A DNA stretch of 64,000 bases. Origin: CALFUK01 sp964450495. Lineage in GTDB: Bacteria > Bacteroidota > Bacteroidia > Chitinophagales > Saprospiraceae. The translations under genes and the position numbers were made by a program. The stretch lies in the NCBI GenBank assembly GCA_964450495.1, contig CAYVFU010000002.1:1-64000 (forward strand). The letters run 5' to 3'. The stretch's first letter is position 1. Every line of letters begins with the position of its first letter. The notes under the pieces are model-generated. The model made no database searches. It saw only the letters and a list, made by a program, of their open reading frames with translations, and was not told the DNA's origin. Below, one piece after another: positions 28,947-38,154 of the stretch.

Positions 28947-29540
28947 CTATGATTGTAACTGTATGTGATTTTCTTCAATGAGTTTGCGAATATTAATCAA
29001 CGCATATCTCATTCTACCTAGAGCTGTATTGATACTCACTCTGGTTAATGCAGCTATTTCTTTAAAACTCATATCTGCGTAATGTCTTAGAATGACAACT
29101 TCTCTTTGCTCCTCAGGCAACATATCGACCAACTGCCTAATTTTAGAGTAAGTTTGAGACTTTATCATTGTAGTCTCCATGTTATCATCTTTTACTTCTA
29201 AAACATCGAAGATATCGAAGGTCTCTGAAGCAGAAACTTTTGTTCTTCTTTTTGATCTCCTAAAATGATCGACACATAAATTATAAGCAATTCGCATTGC
29301 CCACTGAAGGAACTTACCTTCATGATTGTATTTACCTTTTCTGAGGGTATCAATAATTTTGATAAAAACTTCTTGAAAGATATCCTCTGCTAGATCGTGA
29401 TCTTTTACAAACAAGTAAATCTGAGTGTAAATACGCTGCTTGTGTCTTAAGAGTAATATCTCGAAAGATTTTTCATCACCGTCTAAATAATTGAGAATAA
29501 GTTGTTGATCACTTATTACAGTCTTCTTTGGTACATTCAT
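28947..29540 (-). CDS. ECF-family RNA polymerase sigma factor
   Basis: 197 residues. Sigma region 2 is at about 25-95 (FEILLLRHKQRIYTQIY, DLAEDIFQEVFIKI, FLQWAMRIAYNLCVDHFR). Region 4 is at about 135-185 (LPEEQREVVILRHYADMSF, EIAALTRVSINTALGRMRYAL). Regions 1.1 and 3 are absent, as in ECF sigmas. No anti-sigma gene is adjacent; the nearest plus-strand gene is uvrA, divergent. A perfect -7 element and its own terminator make it a monocistronic unit. Confidence 0.93.
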   Translation of the reverse strand: MNVPKKTVISDQQLILNYLDGDEKSFEILLLRHKQRIYTQIYLFVKDHDLAEDIFQEVFIKIIDTLRKGKYNHEGKFLQWAMRIAYNLCVDHFRRSKRRTKVSASETFDIFDVLEVKDDNMETTMIKSQTYSKIRQLVDMLPEEQREVVILRHYADMSFKEIAALTRVSINTALGRMRYALINIRKLIEENHIQLQS

Positions 29541-29627
29541 ACTAAGTCAAAATTTGGTCCTTGAAATAAATTTTCTTAGTGTAAATGTTTCGTGGCGTAT
29601 AGACTGAATTTAAGTTTAATTAAAAAT

Positions 29628-29654
29628 CAAATATAGGTAACATTATCTATAGAT
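29628..29654 (-). promoter_or_regulatory. Promoter of the ECF sigma-factor gene
   Basis: TATATTTG at 29628-29635 matches TAnnTTTG exactly, with TTTC 19 nt upstream at the -33 position. The leader to the ATG at 29540 would be about 80 nt. Confidence 0.55.
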
Positions 29655-29791
29655 GAAAGTGCGTTGTAAAAATAATTGCAAAAGACTCACCGTTGTTGGT
29701 TTTTTACTAACCTTAACGTTTGTTTAACCGAGCAAATAAGACTTCTGCATCAATTGCACACATATAACACGATTAACTGAGCAATATCCCC

Positions 29792-29799
29792 TATGTTTG
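29792..29799 (+). promoter_or_regulatory. -7 element TATGTTTG upstream of uvrA
   Basis: Exact TAnnTTTG match 43 nt before the TTG start of uvrA. No good -33 TTG is seen. The 302-bp divergent gap (29541-29842) holds this and the sigma-factor promoter and nothing else I can name. Confidence 0.5.
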
Positions 29800-29842
29800 T
29801 TCACATTATTTTTTAAAATAAGTCCAAAACAGAAATTAGAGA

Positions 29843-32632
29843 TTGAAAACAATCCACATCAAGGGTGCCCGATCAAATAATTTAAAAAACGTAGAGCTTA
29901 AAATTCCCAAGAATAAGCTCATTGTAGTGACTGGATTATCTGGATCAGGAAAGTCTTCATTGATAATGGATACTTTATATGCGGAAGGACAGCGACGTTA
30001 TGTTGAAAGCTTGTCCTCCTATGCTCGGCAATTCTTAAACCGGATGAAGAAGCCAGAAGTTGACTTCATAAAAGGAATCTGTCCTGCAATTGCTATTGAA
30101 CAAAAAGTATCCACAAGCAACGCACGATCTACTGTCGGATCTTTAACAGAAGTATACGATTACTTGCGTTTGTTTTATGCTAGAATAGGCAAAACATACT
30201 CCCCGATATCAGGGAATGAAGTTACAAAAGACACTGTATCTGATGTTGTCGATTTTATTATGTCGAAAAAGGCAAATACCAGAATTCAAGTGTTCATTCC
30301 GCTTCAGCAAAAATATCCTGAACGAACCATTCTTAATGAACTGTCTCTTCTTCTTCAGAAAGGTTATTCAAGAGTATATTATAAAGGAGAGATCGTTTCG
30401 ATAGAAGATTTTGTGGAGAATAACAAGAAACTGGTAAAGAAGAAGATAGAAAATTTTAAGAAAGAGCTTTTTATTTTAATTGATCGTTTTGCCGTGTCTT
30501 CTGATGAAGAAAACCGCAAACGAATTGCAGATTCTATCCATACTGCATTCTATGAAAGTGGCGGTGATTGTACAATCGATGTTATAGATGATGATAGGTA
30601 TTCATTTAGTAATAGATTCGAATTAGACGATATACTTTTTATAGAACCTTCCCATCAATTATTCAACTATAACAATCCTTTTGGTGCCTGCAAAAAATGC
30701 GAAGGATATGGAAGAGTCTTAGGGATTGATCCCAAAAAAGTGATCCCAAATGACACAAAATCAGTTTATGATGGTGCCATTCAATGTTGGAAAGGGGAAA
30801 AATATGGCAAATGGTTGGATAATTTTATTGCAGGATCTGCTGATATCAACTTCCCAATTCACCGGCCGATTTGTGAATTGAGTGAAGAAGAATATGAATT
30901 ACTGTGGGAAGGGAACGACTACTTGTATGGCATCAACGAATTCTTTGAAGAACTAAAGCAAAAGACATACAAGATTCAAAACAGGGTCATGTTGGCAAGA
31001 TACCGTGGACGCACCAAATGTCCTGTATGTAAAGGTGGTCGATTACGAAAAGAGGCCTTATATGTCAAAATAAATGACAGATCGATTGCAGAGTTAATTG
31101 ACATTCCAATTGACGAATTGCTAGATTTCATAAAAAATCTTAAGCTTAATAAATACGAAAAAGAAATTGGCAAACGGATATTAATAGAAATTGAATCAAG
31201 ATTAGAAACAATGTTGCAGGTAGGTCTTCCGTACTTGTCACTGGATAGGTTATCATCAACATTAAGTGGAGGAGAGACGCAAAGAATTAATCTGACAAGG
31301 ACCTTAGGTAGTAATCTAACCAACTCCTTATACATACTTGACGAACCAAGCATCGGACTACATCCAAAGGATACGAGCAAACTCGTGGAAGTGCTACACA
31401 ATCTTAGAAATCTTGGAAACACCGTAATTGTAGTGGAACATGAAGAAGAAGTCATCTTAAGTGCGGACCACATTATTGATGTTGGCCCAAATGCAGGTAT
31501 TCATGGTGGAGAGATTTTATACAACGACAGTCTAAAAGCCTTTAAGAAAAAAACCAATAAGAGTTTGACATCTGATTATCTCTATGGCCGAAAAGCAATA
31601 GATATCCCAAAATCTCGACGAAAATTTAGCAATAAAATTGAAATTACAAATGCTCGACATCATAATCTAAAGTCAATTGATGTCACCTTCCCACTAAATT
31701 CTTTTGTGACAGTTACGGGAGTTTCAGGATCTGGTAAAACGACGTTAATTAAACACATTCTTTATCCAGGCATGAAAAGACTGATTGGCGAAAATACAGC
31801 AGTCAAACTTGGTGCCCATGATGAGATTAAAGGAGATGTCGCATCAATAAAACAGGTAGAACTCATTAATCAAAAACCTATAGGTAAGTCCTCGAGATCA
31901 AATCCAGTTACCTATGTTAAAGCCTATGACAGTATCCGCAAACTCATGGCCGACCAACAATTGTCAAAGATTCGAGGATATAAACCAAAGCATTTTTCCT
32001 TCAATGTAGATGGTGGCAGATGCGAAAATTGTAAAGGTGAAGGTGAGATAGTTGTCGAAATGCAATTTTTGGCGGATGTTAAATTACTATGCGAAGATTG
32101 CAAGGGACAGCGATTCAAAAAAGAAGTATTGGAAGTAAAGTATAAAGATCACTCCATCTTTGATATTCTTAACTTAAGTATTGATCAGGCTATCACTTTT
32201 TTCGAAGATCAGAAAGAAATTATTAATAAAATCAAACCTCTAGATGATGTTGGCTTAGGATATGTGAAGCTTGGACAATCTTCCAGTACATTATCAGGTG
32301 GTGAAGCGCAACGCGTAAAGCTGGCGAGTTACTTAGGTAAGGAAGCTAAAGGCAATCAGATATTATTCATTTTTGATGAACCTACCACCGGTTTACATTT
32401 CCATGACATCAATAAGCTACTGTATGCATTGAACGCACTTGTGGAATGTGGTCATTCTATTATTGTGGTAGAACACAACATTGAAGTGATTAAATGCAGT
32501 GATTGGGTAATAGACTTAGGTCCGGAGGGAGGTAAAAGAGGAGGCAACCTTGTCTTCCAAGGCACTCCAGAAGACTTAATAAAGTGTAAAGATTCTGAAA
32601 CTGGCAGGTATTTAAAAGAAAAGCTCTTCTAA
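29843..32632 (+). CDS. uvrA: Excinuclease ABC subunit A
   Basis: 929 residues; damage-recognition ATPase of nucleotide excision repair. Two ABC cassettes are present. The first Walker A is GLSGSGKSSL near residue 32 and the second GVSGSGKTTL near residue 635. Each has an LSGGE signature (STLSGGETQRI; STLSGGEAQRV) and an ILDEPSIGLH / IFDEPTTGLH Walker B. Zinc modules show CPVCKG, CENCKGEG and CEDCKG. The start is TTG, directly followed by KTIHIKGARSNNLKN, the universal UvrA N-terminus, so no ATG is needed. Confidence 0.97.
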   Translation: MKTIHIKGARSNNLKNVELKIPKNKLIVVTGLSGSGKSSLIMDTLYAEGQRRYVESLSSYARQFLNRMKKPEVDFIKGICPAIAIEQKVSTSNARSTVGSLTEVYDYLRLFYARIGKTYSPISGNEVTKDTVSDVVDFIMSKKANTRIQVFIPLQQKYPERTILNELSLLLQKGYSRVYYKGEIVSIEDFVENNKKLVKKKIENFKKELFILIDRFAVSSDEENRKRIADSIHTAFYESGGDCTIDVIDDDRYSFSNRFELDDILFIEPSHQLFNYNNPFGACKKCEGYGRVLGIDPKKVIPNDTKSVYDGAIQCWKGEKYGKWLDNFIAGSADINFPIHRPICELSEEEYELLWEGNDYLYGINEFFEELKQKTYKIQNRVMLARYRGRTKCPVCKGGRLRKEALYVKINDRSIAELIDIPIDELLDFIKNLKLNKYEKEIGKRILIEIESRLETMLQVGLPYLSLDRLSSTLSGGETQRINLTRTLGSNLTNSLYILDEPSIGLHPKDTSKLVEVLHNLRNLGNTVIVVEHEEEVILSADHIIDVGPNAGIHGGEILYNDSLKAFKKKTNKSLTSDYLYGRKAIDIPKSRRKFSNKIEITNARHHNLKSIDVTFPLNSFVTVTGVSGSGKTTLIKHILYPGMKRLIGENTAVKLGAHDEIKGDVASIKQVELINQKPIGKSSRSNPVTYVKAYDSIRKLMADQQLSKIRGYKPKHFSFNVDGGRCENCKGEGEIVVEMQFLADVKLLCEDCKGQRFKKEVLEVKYKDHSIFDILNLSIDQAITFFEDQKEIINKIKPLDDVGLGYVKLGQSSSTLSGGEAQRVKLASYLGKEAKGNQILFIFDEPTTGLHFHDINKLLYALNALVECGHSIIVVEHNIEVIKCSDWVIDLGPEGGKRGGNLVFQGTPEDLIKCKDSETGRYLKEKLF

Positions 32633-32652
32633 ACCGTTGTTTAAAAGAGCTT
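32621..32652 (+). terminator. Hairpin overlapping the uvrA stop codon
   Basis: AAGCTCTT / AAGAGCTT outer arms and TAAAC / GTTTA inner arms around a CGTT loop give a 13-bp stem with one mismatch. The inner arm contains the stop codon. No T-run follows, so termination is likely but not certain. It could also shield the transcript end between these convergent genes. Confidence 0.5.
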
Positions 32653-32679
32653 GCTGCATAAATTTCTGAATCTAAAAAT

Positions 32680-34236
32680 TTATTTCTTTCCTCCAGTTAA
32701 ATCATCCTGGAGCTTTTTTAATTTATCCCAAGAACCTGTGGCTGCCAATTTTGCTTGTTGAGCCCAAGTTGTTGGATCGTGCATGGAAAATCTGTTTCCA
32801 GCTTTTTCTAGTATTCCTTTCAGGGTATTTGTTCGCGAATCAGCTAACTGTGTAAATGTACGAATTCCTGCGTTAATGAGCAATTTTGATATTGCTGGTC
32901 CTACACCTTCTATTTTAGACAAATCATCAGTTTTTGACTTAGATGTTGAAGATTTTTTAGAAACAACTTTTTTCGAAGACGATATTGTTTTAGAATTTGA
33001 ACCAGGCTTCACTTCTCTTCTATCGACAACTTTCGATTTACCTGTAGTTCTTTTCTCGCCTACGACTGTTCTAGATTCTTCAACTGTACCCATACTGGCC
33101 ATCATCTTAGTCAATGTATCAAAATCTATTGATTTGACAACTTCAACCTCTTTTACGATTTCAATTGGAACCTCTTTGATAATTTCTATTTCTTTAATTA
33201 CCTGTTTTGGCTTTTTAGCGAGTTCTTTTTGTAACTCTTTGATTTTCAACTCTAGTGCTTTATTGCTTTTTTGAGAAGCAGACAAGCTTTGCCCAGATTT
33301 TTTTAATTCTCCAGACACTTTAGTTACAGCCTTTTTAGCTGCTGCAGCTTCTTTCAATGCTTTTGCAAGATCACCTGCTGTTTTAGCAGCAGCTTTCTTT
33401 GATGCGGCTGCACTTGCTTGTGCTTTCTTTAAATCTGCTGTTAAAATTGCTACAGCTTTATCTGCAGAGGCGGCTGCAGCTTCAGCTTTCTTATAATTTT
33501 TTGTTGCAATCTCAGAAGCTTTAATTGCCGCTGAAGCAGTATCATTGGATTTCTTTAAATCACCTACCAACATTGCTGCTGTTTTCTCTGCAGCAGATGC
33601 ACTCGCATTGGCTTTCTTTAAATCAGCTTTTGCTTTTGCTGCAGCTTTATTTGCTGAGGAGGCAGCTGCGTTCGCTTTCTTTAAGCTATTATCATTTGAC
33701 TTTTTGAGGGCCGCTAGTTTTTTATTTAATGCTGCAACTTCCTTCTCGTCTTTCTGAATTACTTCCTTTATAAAGGTTACTTCCTTTATTTTCTCAACAG
33801 GTACTTGCTTTGTAACTTTTACCTCCTTGATCTTGGCTTTCTCCACAATGACAGGCACTTCTTTTATGACCTCCACTTCTTTTATTACCTGCACTTCTTT
33901 TACAACTTCTACAGGCACCTCTTTAATCACCTCAACAGTTTTGATCTTTTCCACAATTACCTTTACAGGTACTTCTTTGATCACTTCTACTTTTTTGATC
34001 TTTTCAACTGTGTTTGTGGATTTTACTGCCTTTTGGGTCTTTAGTTTTACCTCTTTGACTTTTATCTTGCCTGGGACCGCAACGGCAACTTCTTGCTTAC
34101 TGTGTACAGTTTTAATCGCTTGAGTTCTAAAGGCTGGGTTCTCTTTTAGAATTGTTTCGTAGGCTTTCTTTGCTTTGTCTTTCGAAATCCCAGCACTCTT
34201 ACTGACTTTAGCTATTAATTTCTGTTTTTCTATCAT
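32680..34236 (-). CDS. HU-like / KEV-repeat / Ala-Lys-rich coiled-coil protein with C-terminal HhH module
   Basis: 518 residues, unusual domain order. Residues 1-35 resemble the N-terminal helices of HU proteins (KLIAKVSKSAGISKDKAKKA). About 85-170 are KEVEVIKEVPV-type repeats. About 175-330 are Ala/Lys-rich heptads (KKANASASAAEKTA), like a bacterial histone H1. A second KEV block follows, then a KMMASMGTVEESRTVVG motif. The C-terminal ~75 residues have an HhH core (IEGVGPAISKLLINAGI) and a tail (MHDPTTWAQQAKLAA). The upstream neighbour shares the last three parts. Probably nucleoid- or DNA-binding. HhH proteins of this sort are sometimes labelled predicted nucleases; no catalytic motif is seen. 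Confidence 0.75.
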   Translation of the reverse strand: MIEKQKLIAKVSKSAGISKDKAKKAYETILKENPAFRTQAIKTVHSKQEVAVAVPGKIKVKEVKLKTQKAVKSTNTVEKIKKVEVIKEVPVKVIVEKIKTVEVIKEVPVEVVKEVQVIKEVEVIKEVPVIVEKAKIKEVKVTKQVPVEKIKEVTFIKEVIQKDEKEVAALNKKLAALKKSNDNSLKKANAAASSANKAAAKAKADLKKANASASAAEKTAAMLVGDLKKSNDTASAAIKASEIATKNYKKAEAAAASADKAVAILTADLKKAQASAAASKKAAAKTAGDLAKALKEAAAAKKAVTKVSGELKKSGQSLSASQKSNKALELKIKELQKELAKKPKQVIKEIEIIKEVPIEIVKEVEVVKSIDFDTLTKMMASMGTVEESRTVVGEKRTTGKSKVVDRREVKPGSNSKTISSSKKVVSKKSSTSKSKTDDLSKIEGVGPAISKLLINAGIRTFTQLADSRTNTLKGILEKAGNRFSMHDPTTWAQQAKLAATGSWDKLKKLQDDLTGGKK

Positions 34237-34271
34237 TATTAGTTTTTAGAATAGTTGATTTTTGTTTTTTA

Positions 34272-37005
34272 CTATTTACGACCTCCGTCTAATTTATCTT
34301 GTAATTTTTGAAGCTTTTCCCATTCACCTTTAGCCGCAAGAGTTGCTTGCTGAGGCCAAGTGGACGGATCGTGCATTTGGAATCGAGATCCTGCCTTTTC
34401 TAAGATTGCTTTTAATGCAGGCACTTTGGCTTTGGACAATTTTGAAAACGTCTCAATACCTGCATTTACTAGTAATCCGCTAATTTTGGGTCCGATTCCT
34501 TCTATTTTTTTAAGATCGTCTTTTTTCGTTTTCACTTTAGCTTTAGATGTCGCTTTTTTGACTACTTTCTTAGCAGTTGGCTTAGCCTTTGGTTTGGCTT
34601 TTGGTTTAGCTTTTGCTTTACTGGCAGCCTTTTTCTTGACTTCTCTTCGATCAACTACTTTAGCATCTTTTTTGGTCCTGGTGGTTCCCACTACTTGTTT
34701 GGAAACTTCAACAGTACCCATATTCTCCATCATCTTTCGTAAAGCATCCATATCTATGGACTTTGTAACTTCGACTTCTCTTACTACTTCAATTGGCACT
34801 TCTTTAATCACTTCAATTTCTCTGATAACCTCTTTTGGCTTCTTAGCTAATTCGGCTTTTAACTTATCAATTTCTTTTAAGTATACCTTTCCATCGGATA
34901 CCGCAGATTTTAAATCCTTTGCTGTCAAAGCATTTTTATCTTCCGATGCCGCTAATTTCTTAGTTAAAGCGTTTATTTCTTTTTCATCCTTAACTTCTTT
35001 GACCACTTCCACCTCTTTAGGTTTCTTAGCAAGTTCGGCCATTAGCCTTTCAATTTCTTTTTGATAAGATTTTCCGTCTGACACAGAAGCATTTAAGTCT
35101 TTTGATGTAGAGGTGTATTTATCTTCTAATGCTGCTAGCTTTATATTTAACGCATTAATCTCCTTTTCATCTTTAACCTCCTTAATCACTTCCACCTCTT
35201 TTGGCTTCTTGGCAAGTTCAGACATTAACCTATCAATTTCATTTTGATTTGATTTTAGGTCTGCTTCTGCTGTATTTAAATCCTTGGTCGTTGAAGCATT
35301 TTTATCTTGTAAAGCAGCTAGTTTACTATTCAGTTCATTAATCTCTTTTTCATCTTTAACTTCTTTGATGACTTCAACAGGCACTTCTTTGATGACTTCA
35401 ACCTCCTTAATTNNNNNNNNNNNNNNNNNNNNNNNNNNNNNNNNNNNNNNNNNNNNNNNNNNNNNNNNNNNNNNNNNNNNNNNNNNNNNNNNNNNNNNNN
35501 NNNNNNNNNNNNACTTCTTTGATGACTTCAACAGGCACTTCTTTGATGACTTCAACCTCCTTAATTACCTCAACTTCTTTGATGACTTCAACTTCTTTCG
35601 GTTTCTCCTCCAAACTCGCTTTGAGTTTCTCTATTTCATCTTCTCTTGACTTAATATCACTTTCTAATTCCTTCGTTGTATTGTTTAAATTAGAAATAAT
35701 TGCTTCAGTATCCTCTTTGACTTTTGTCACCTCATCCTCCATATTTTGAAGCTGAGAAGCATGAGCTAATAATTCTGACTCTTTAAGTCTCAACTCATTA
35801 TTCAGTGCATCAAACTTTTTACCCCATTCATCTAATGCACCATCTTTCTCACTGTTGACTTCGTGTAATTTTACCTCTGCTAACTCAAGTTTAGATTGAG
35901 TTTGATCTAGCAATTCAGATTTCTCATTAAATTTCACCAAGAGCACATTGTATTCTCCCTCTAGTGCATTCAATTTTACGTCTCGTTCTCCCGCAGCAGC
36001 TTCTATTTGTTGCTCCAATGCTGCCAATGCTTTATTAATCTCATCTAATTCTTTGTCTTTTTGATCGATCGTAGATTTAAGTTCTGAAACTTTCGATTCA
36101 AGACTTCCTATTTTTTCATCTTTTTCTGCGAGCTCTTTTTGACCACTTTGGTTCTTATCCGCCAATTGTTTTCTCAACTGATCTAACTCACTGTCTTTGT
36201 TTACTATGGTAGACTGTAATCCTCCTACTTCTGATTCTTTCGCTTCTGCAACTCGTGCTAATTGCGCTTCTAATTCAGCTATTCTGGCTGCTTGATTATT
36301 AATTTCAGAATCTTTTGACGGGATAGTTTCTGTTTGTGCAACGAGACTGTTTTTCTCCGTTTGCCAGTTACCCCATTTGGTTTCCCATTCAGCATTTGCT
36401 GATTTAAGTTTACTAAATTGAGCCTCAAATGAATCTAGCTTTTCTGCCATTTTTTCATTTGAACCTTTAAGTTTGTTGTTTTCAGAATCGAGACTTTCTA
36501 ATCTTTTTCTGTCTGCATTATTTGTAGCAACTAATGAGGCATGCTTGCTGTCAAGTTCTTTAAGCTCTAGATAAATTTTATCCTCTGTTTCCTTAGCATT
36601 AGTTTTATAATCAGCGTATTCCGTTTCTAAATTATTGTATTTAGTCCGAAGTCCATTATAATCACCTTCTCTCGTCTCATATTTACTGCGGAGGTCATTT
36701 AAATTTAGATTCAACCCATCATAATCACTTTTAAGCGAATTATGCGAACTGTATAGTGTATTGTACTCAGTTGATTTTGAATTGTATCGACCATCTAACT
36801 GAGCATAAGATTCTTCTGAAGATCTTAATTTCATTTTCCATTCATCAACAACGCCGCCCAATAAGGCTTCTCTAATTAACCAACCAAATAGTGCTGCACC
36901 CAGTAAGAATAATGGGAATAACAACCAGAATCCACATAGACCTAGAATCCAAGCTATGATTGCTATAATAATGATGATTAATAATATAATTGGAATATAT
37001 CTCAT
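34272..37005 (-). CDS. Membrane-hairpin coiled-coil protein with KEV repeats and C-terminal HhH module, interrupted by an assembly gap
   Basis: One gene split by the gap at 35413-35512. Identical 54-bp flanks lie at 35359-35412 and 35513-35566; merging them (154 bp removed) restores one frame of about 859 residues. Residues 3-47 form two membrane helices; positive charges put both ends in the cytoplasm. Then comes ~480 residues of coiled coil (SEESYAQLDGRYNSK and similar), KEVEVIKEV repeats, three shorter coil/KEV cycles, and a MENMGTVEVSKQVVG motif. The end is an HhH core (IEGIGPKISGLLVNAGI) with a MHDPSTWPQQATLAA tail. The true repeat number is unknown. It lies between the OmpA-type gene (upstream) and the HU-like gene (downstream) in one cluster. 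Confidence 0.75.
35413..35512. other. Assembly gap (100 N) inside the KEV-repeat coding tract
   Basis: Exactly 100 N with the same 54 bp ending at the left edge and starting at the right edge. The gap most likely hides an overlap or a few extra in-frame KEV repeats. Read literally, the N run shifts the frame and creates a false start and a false stop. Confidence 0.9.
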
Positions 37006-37025
37006 TGTATTGCTTCTTATTGGGA

Positions 37026-37922
37026 TTAATTATGATTTAAAACTACTTCTACTCTTCTATTTAATGCTCTTTCAGCTGCAGTACTGTTTGAATTTAATGG
37101 GCTGTTTGGTCCAAAACCATTGGTCGACATTTTAGATCCAGAAATCCCGTTGTTTACAAGATAATCCTTCACAAATGTTGCCCTTTCGGCTGATAAATTT
37201 ATGTTGCCTTGTAGACCACCTACATTATCTGTATGACCATCAATAGATACATTACTGCCTGGCTGATTATCTAAATAGTACACGATGTCTGAAAAGTCCT
37301 GGCGTTGCTGTGCAGTTAGATTGACTGAATTCTGGCCAGTATTAAATCGTAATGTCACTGCAGGTTTTTGATCGATCAATCTTGCCTTTATGTCAGCTAA
37401 GCGTGACGCTGAATCATTAGACAATGCTCCAAACGAGAAACGTACTCCTTCTTCTAAAACGTTATTTTCAATTTCTGAGGCAGGTACAACAACGCTTTTT
37501 GTATTGAGCTGGCTTGCAGCTACACCTAAACCCATCATGTAACTCTTTACATTATTAGCTCTAGCAAGTCCAAGGTTACTAAGAATACCATTATACGTTT
37601 CAGATTCTGCGTACTCACCAGTTATCGTGAGTTCTCTATTTGGATTATTTTCTAAGTATGACACTGTTCTCTCTAAACAGTCTGTAGAGTTATTTCCTAT
37701 TCTGGTATATGATTCTTGGTTGAAGTCAAAGCCTGTATCGCAAGTTGTTTTAAATCTTGCTCCGTCACTGATTAGCCAACCACTAGTTGTCGCAGCAGCT
37801 ACAGTTTTTGCAGCCGGGGCAGCTGCAGCAGCTTTGAACCAACAGCTTCTGCAAAAGAAAAAGCCAAAAATGATCCATAAAATTAAGCCTAGAATAAGCC
37901 AAGGTAAATATTTCTTCTTCAT
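37026..37922 (-). CDS. Membrane-anchored OmpA-family protein
   Basis: 298 residues. An N-terminal helix (about 6-25) with no clear cleavage site suggests an inner-membrane anchor. The C-terminal OmpA domain (about 190-298) keeps the peptidoglycan-binding pattern: VSIDGHTDNVG, NINLSAERATFVKDYL, GFGPNSPL and ALNRRVEVVL. Residues 50-150 look like a second, degenerate OmpA domain (LTITGEYAESE, NLGLARANNVKSYM). Known: these domains bind diaminopimelate in the wall. It is the first gene of the cluster, 20 bp upstream of the coiled-coil gene, which suggests a joint envelope function. Confidence 0.87.
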   Translation of the reverse strand: MKKKYLPWLILGLILWIIFGFFFCRSCWFKAAAAAPAAKTVAAATTSGWLISDGARFKTTCDTGFDFNQESYTRIGNNSTDCLERTVSYLENNPNRELTITGEYAESETYNGILSNLGLARANNVKSYMMGLGVAASQLNTKSVVVPASEIENNVLEEGVRFSFGALSNDSASRLADIKARLIDQKPAVTLRFNTGQNSVNLTAQQRQDFSDIVYYLDNQPGSNVSIDGHTDNVGGLQGNINLSAERATFVKDYLVNNGISGSKMSTNGFGPNSPLNSNSTAAERALNRRVEVVLNHN

Positions 37923-38154
37923 CTAATCGATACGTTCTGTTTGTTTGAAAATTAAGACATTATTAAGACCATGAATAGACGACATTAGTAACGAATTTAA
38001 CATATATTTTTTTTAAGTTTCTTTTAAATCTTTTTCAAACCAGGAATTTTCTATTTTAACGTATGTATACTATACGCAACCATTCCCTAACACATTAATT
38101 CATATTATAATGTGTTTGGCACGAATTTTCCATTACATTAAAAAAGCTCTTCTC

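Noticed and set aside
34360..35064. A 234-codon plus-strand frame, and similar frames at 32783 and 33827
   Set aside because: Antisense to the Lys/Glu/Val repeat genes. The low-complexity coding sequence lacks stops on the opposite strand, and the translations are Ser/Thr/Phe-rich with no domain.
34272..35555. A separate 427-residue gene beginning MKSSKKCLLKSSKK
   Set aside because: This start is the KEV repeat read in the wrong frame on the far side of the 100-N gap. Merging the duplicate flanks joins it to the upstream gene.
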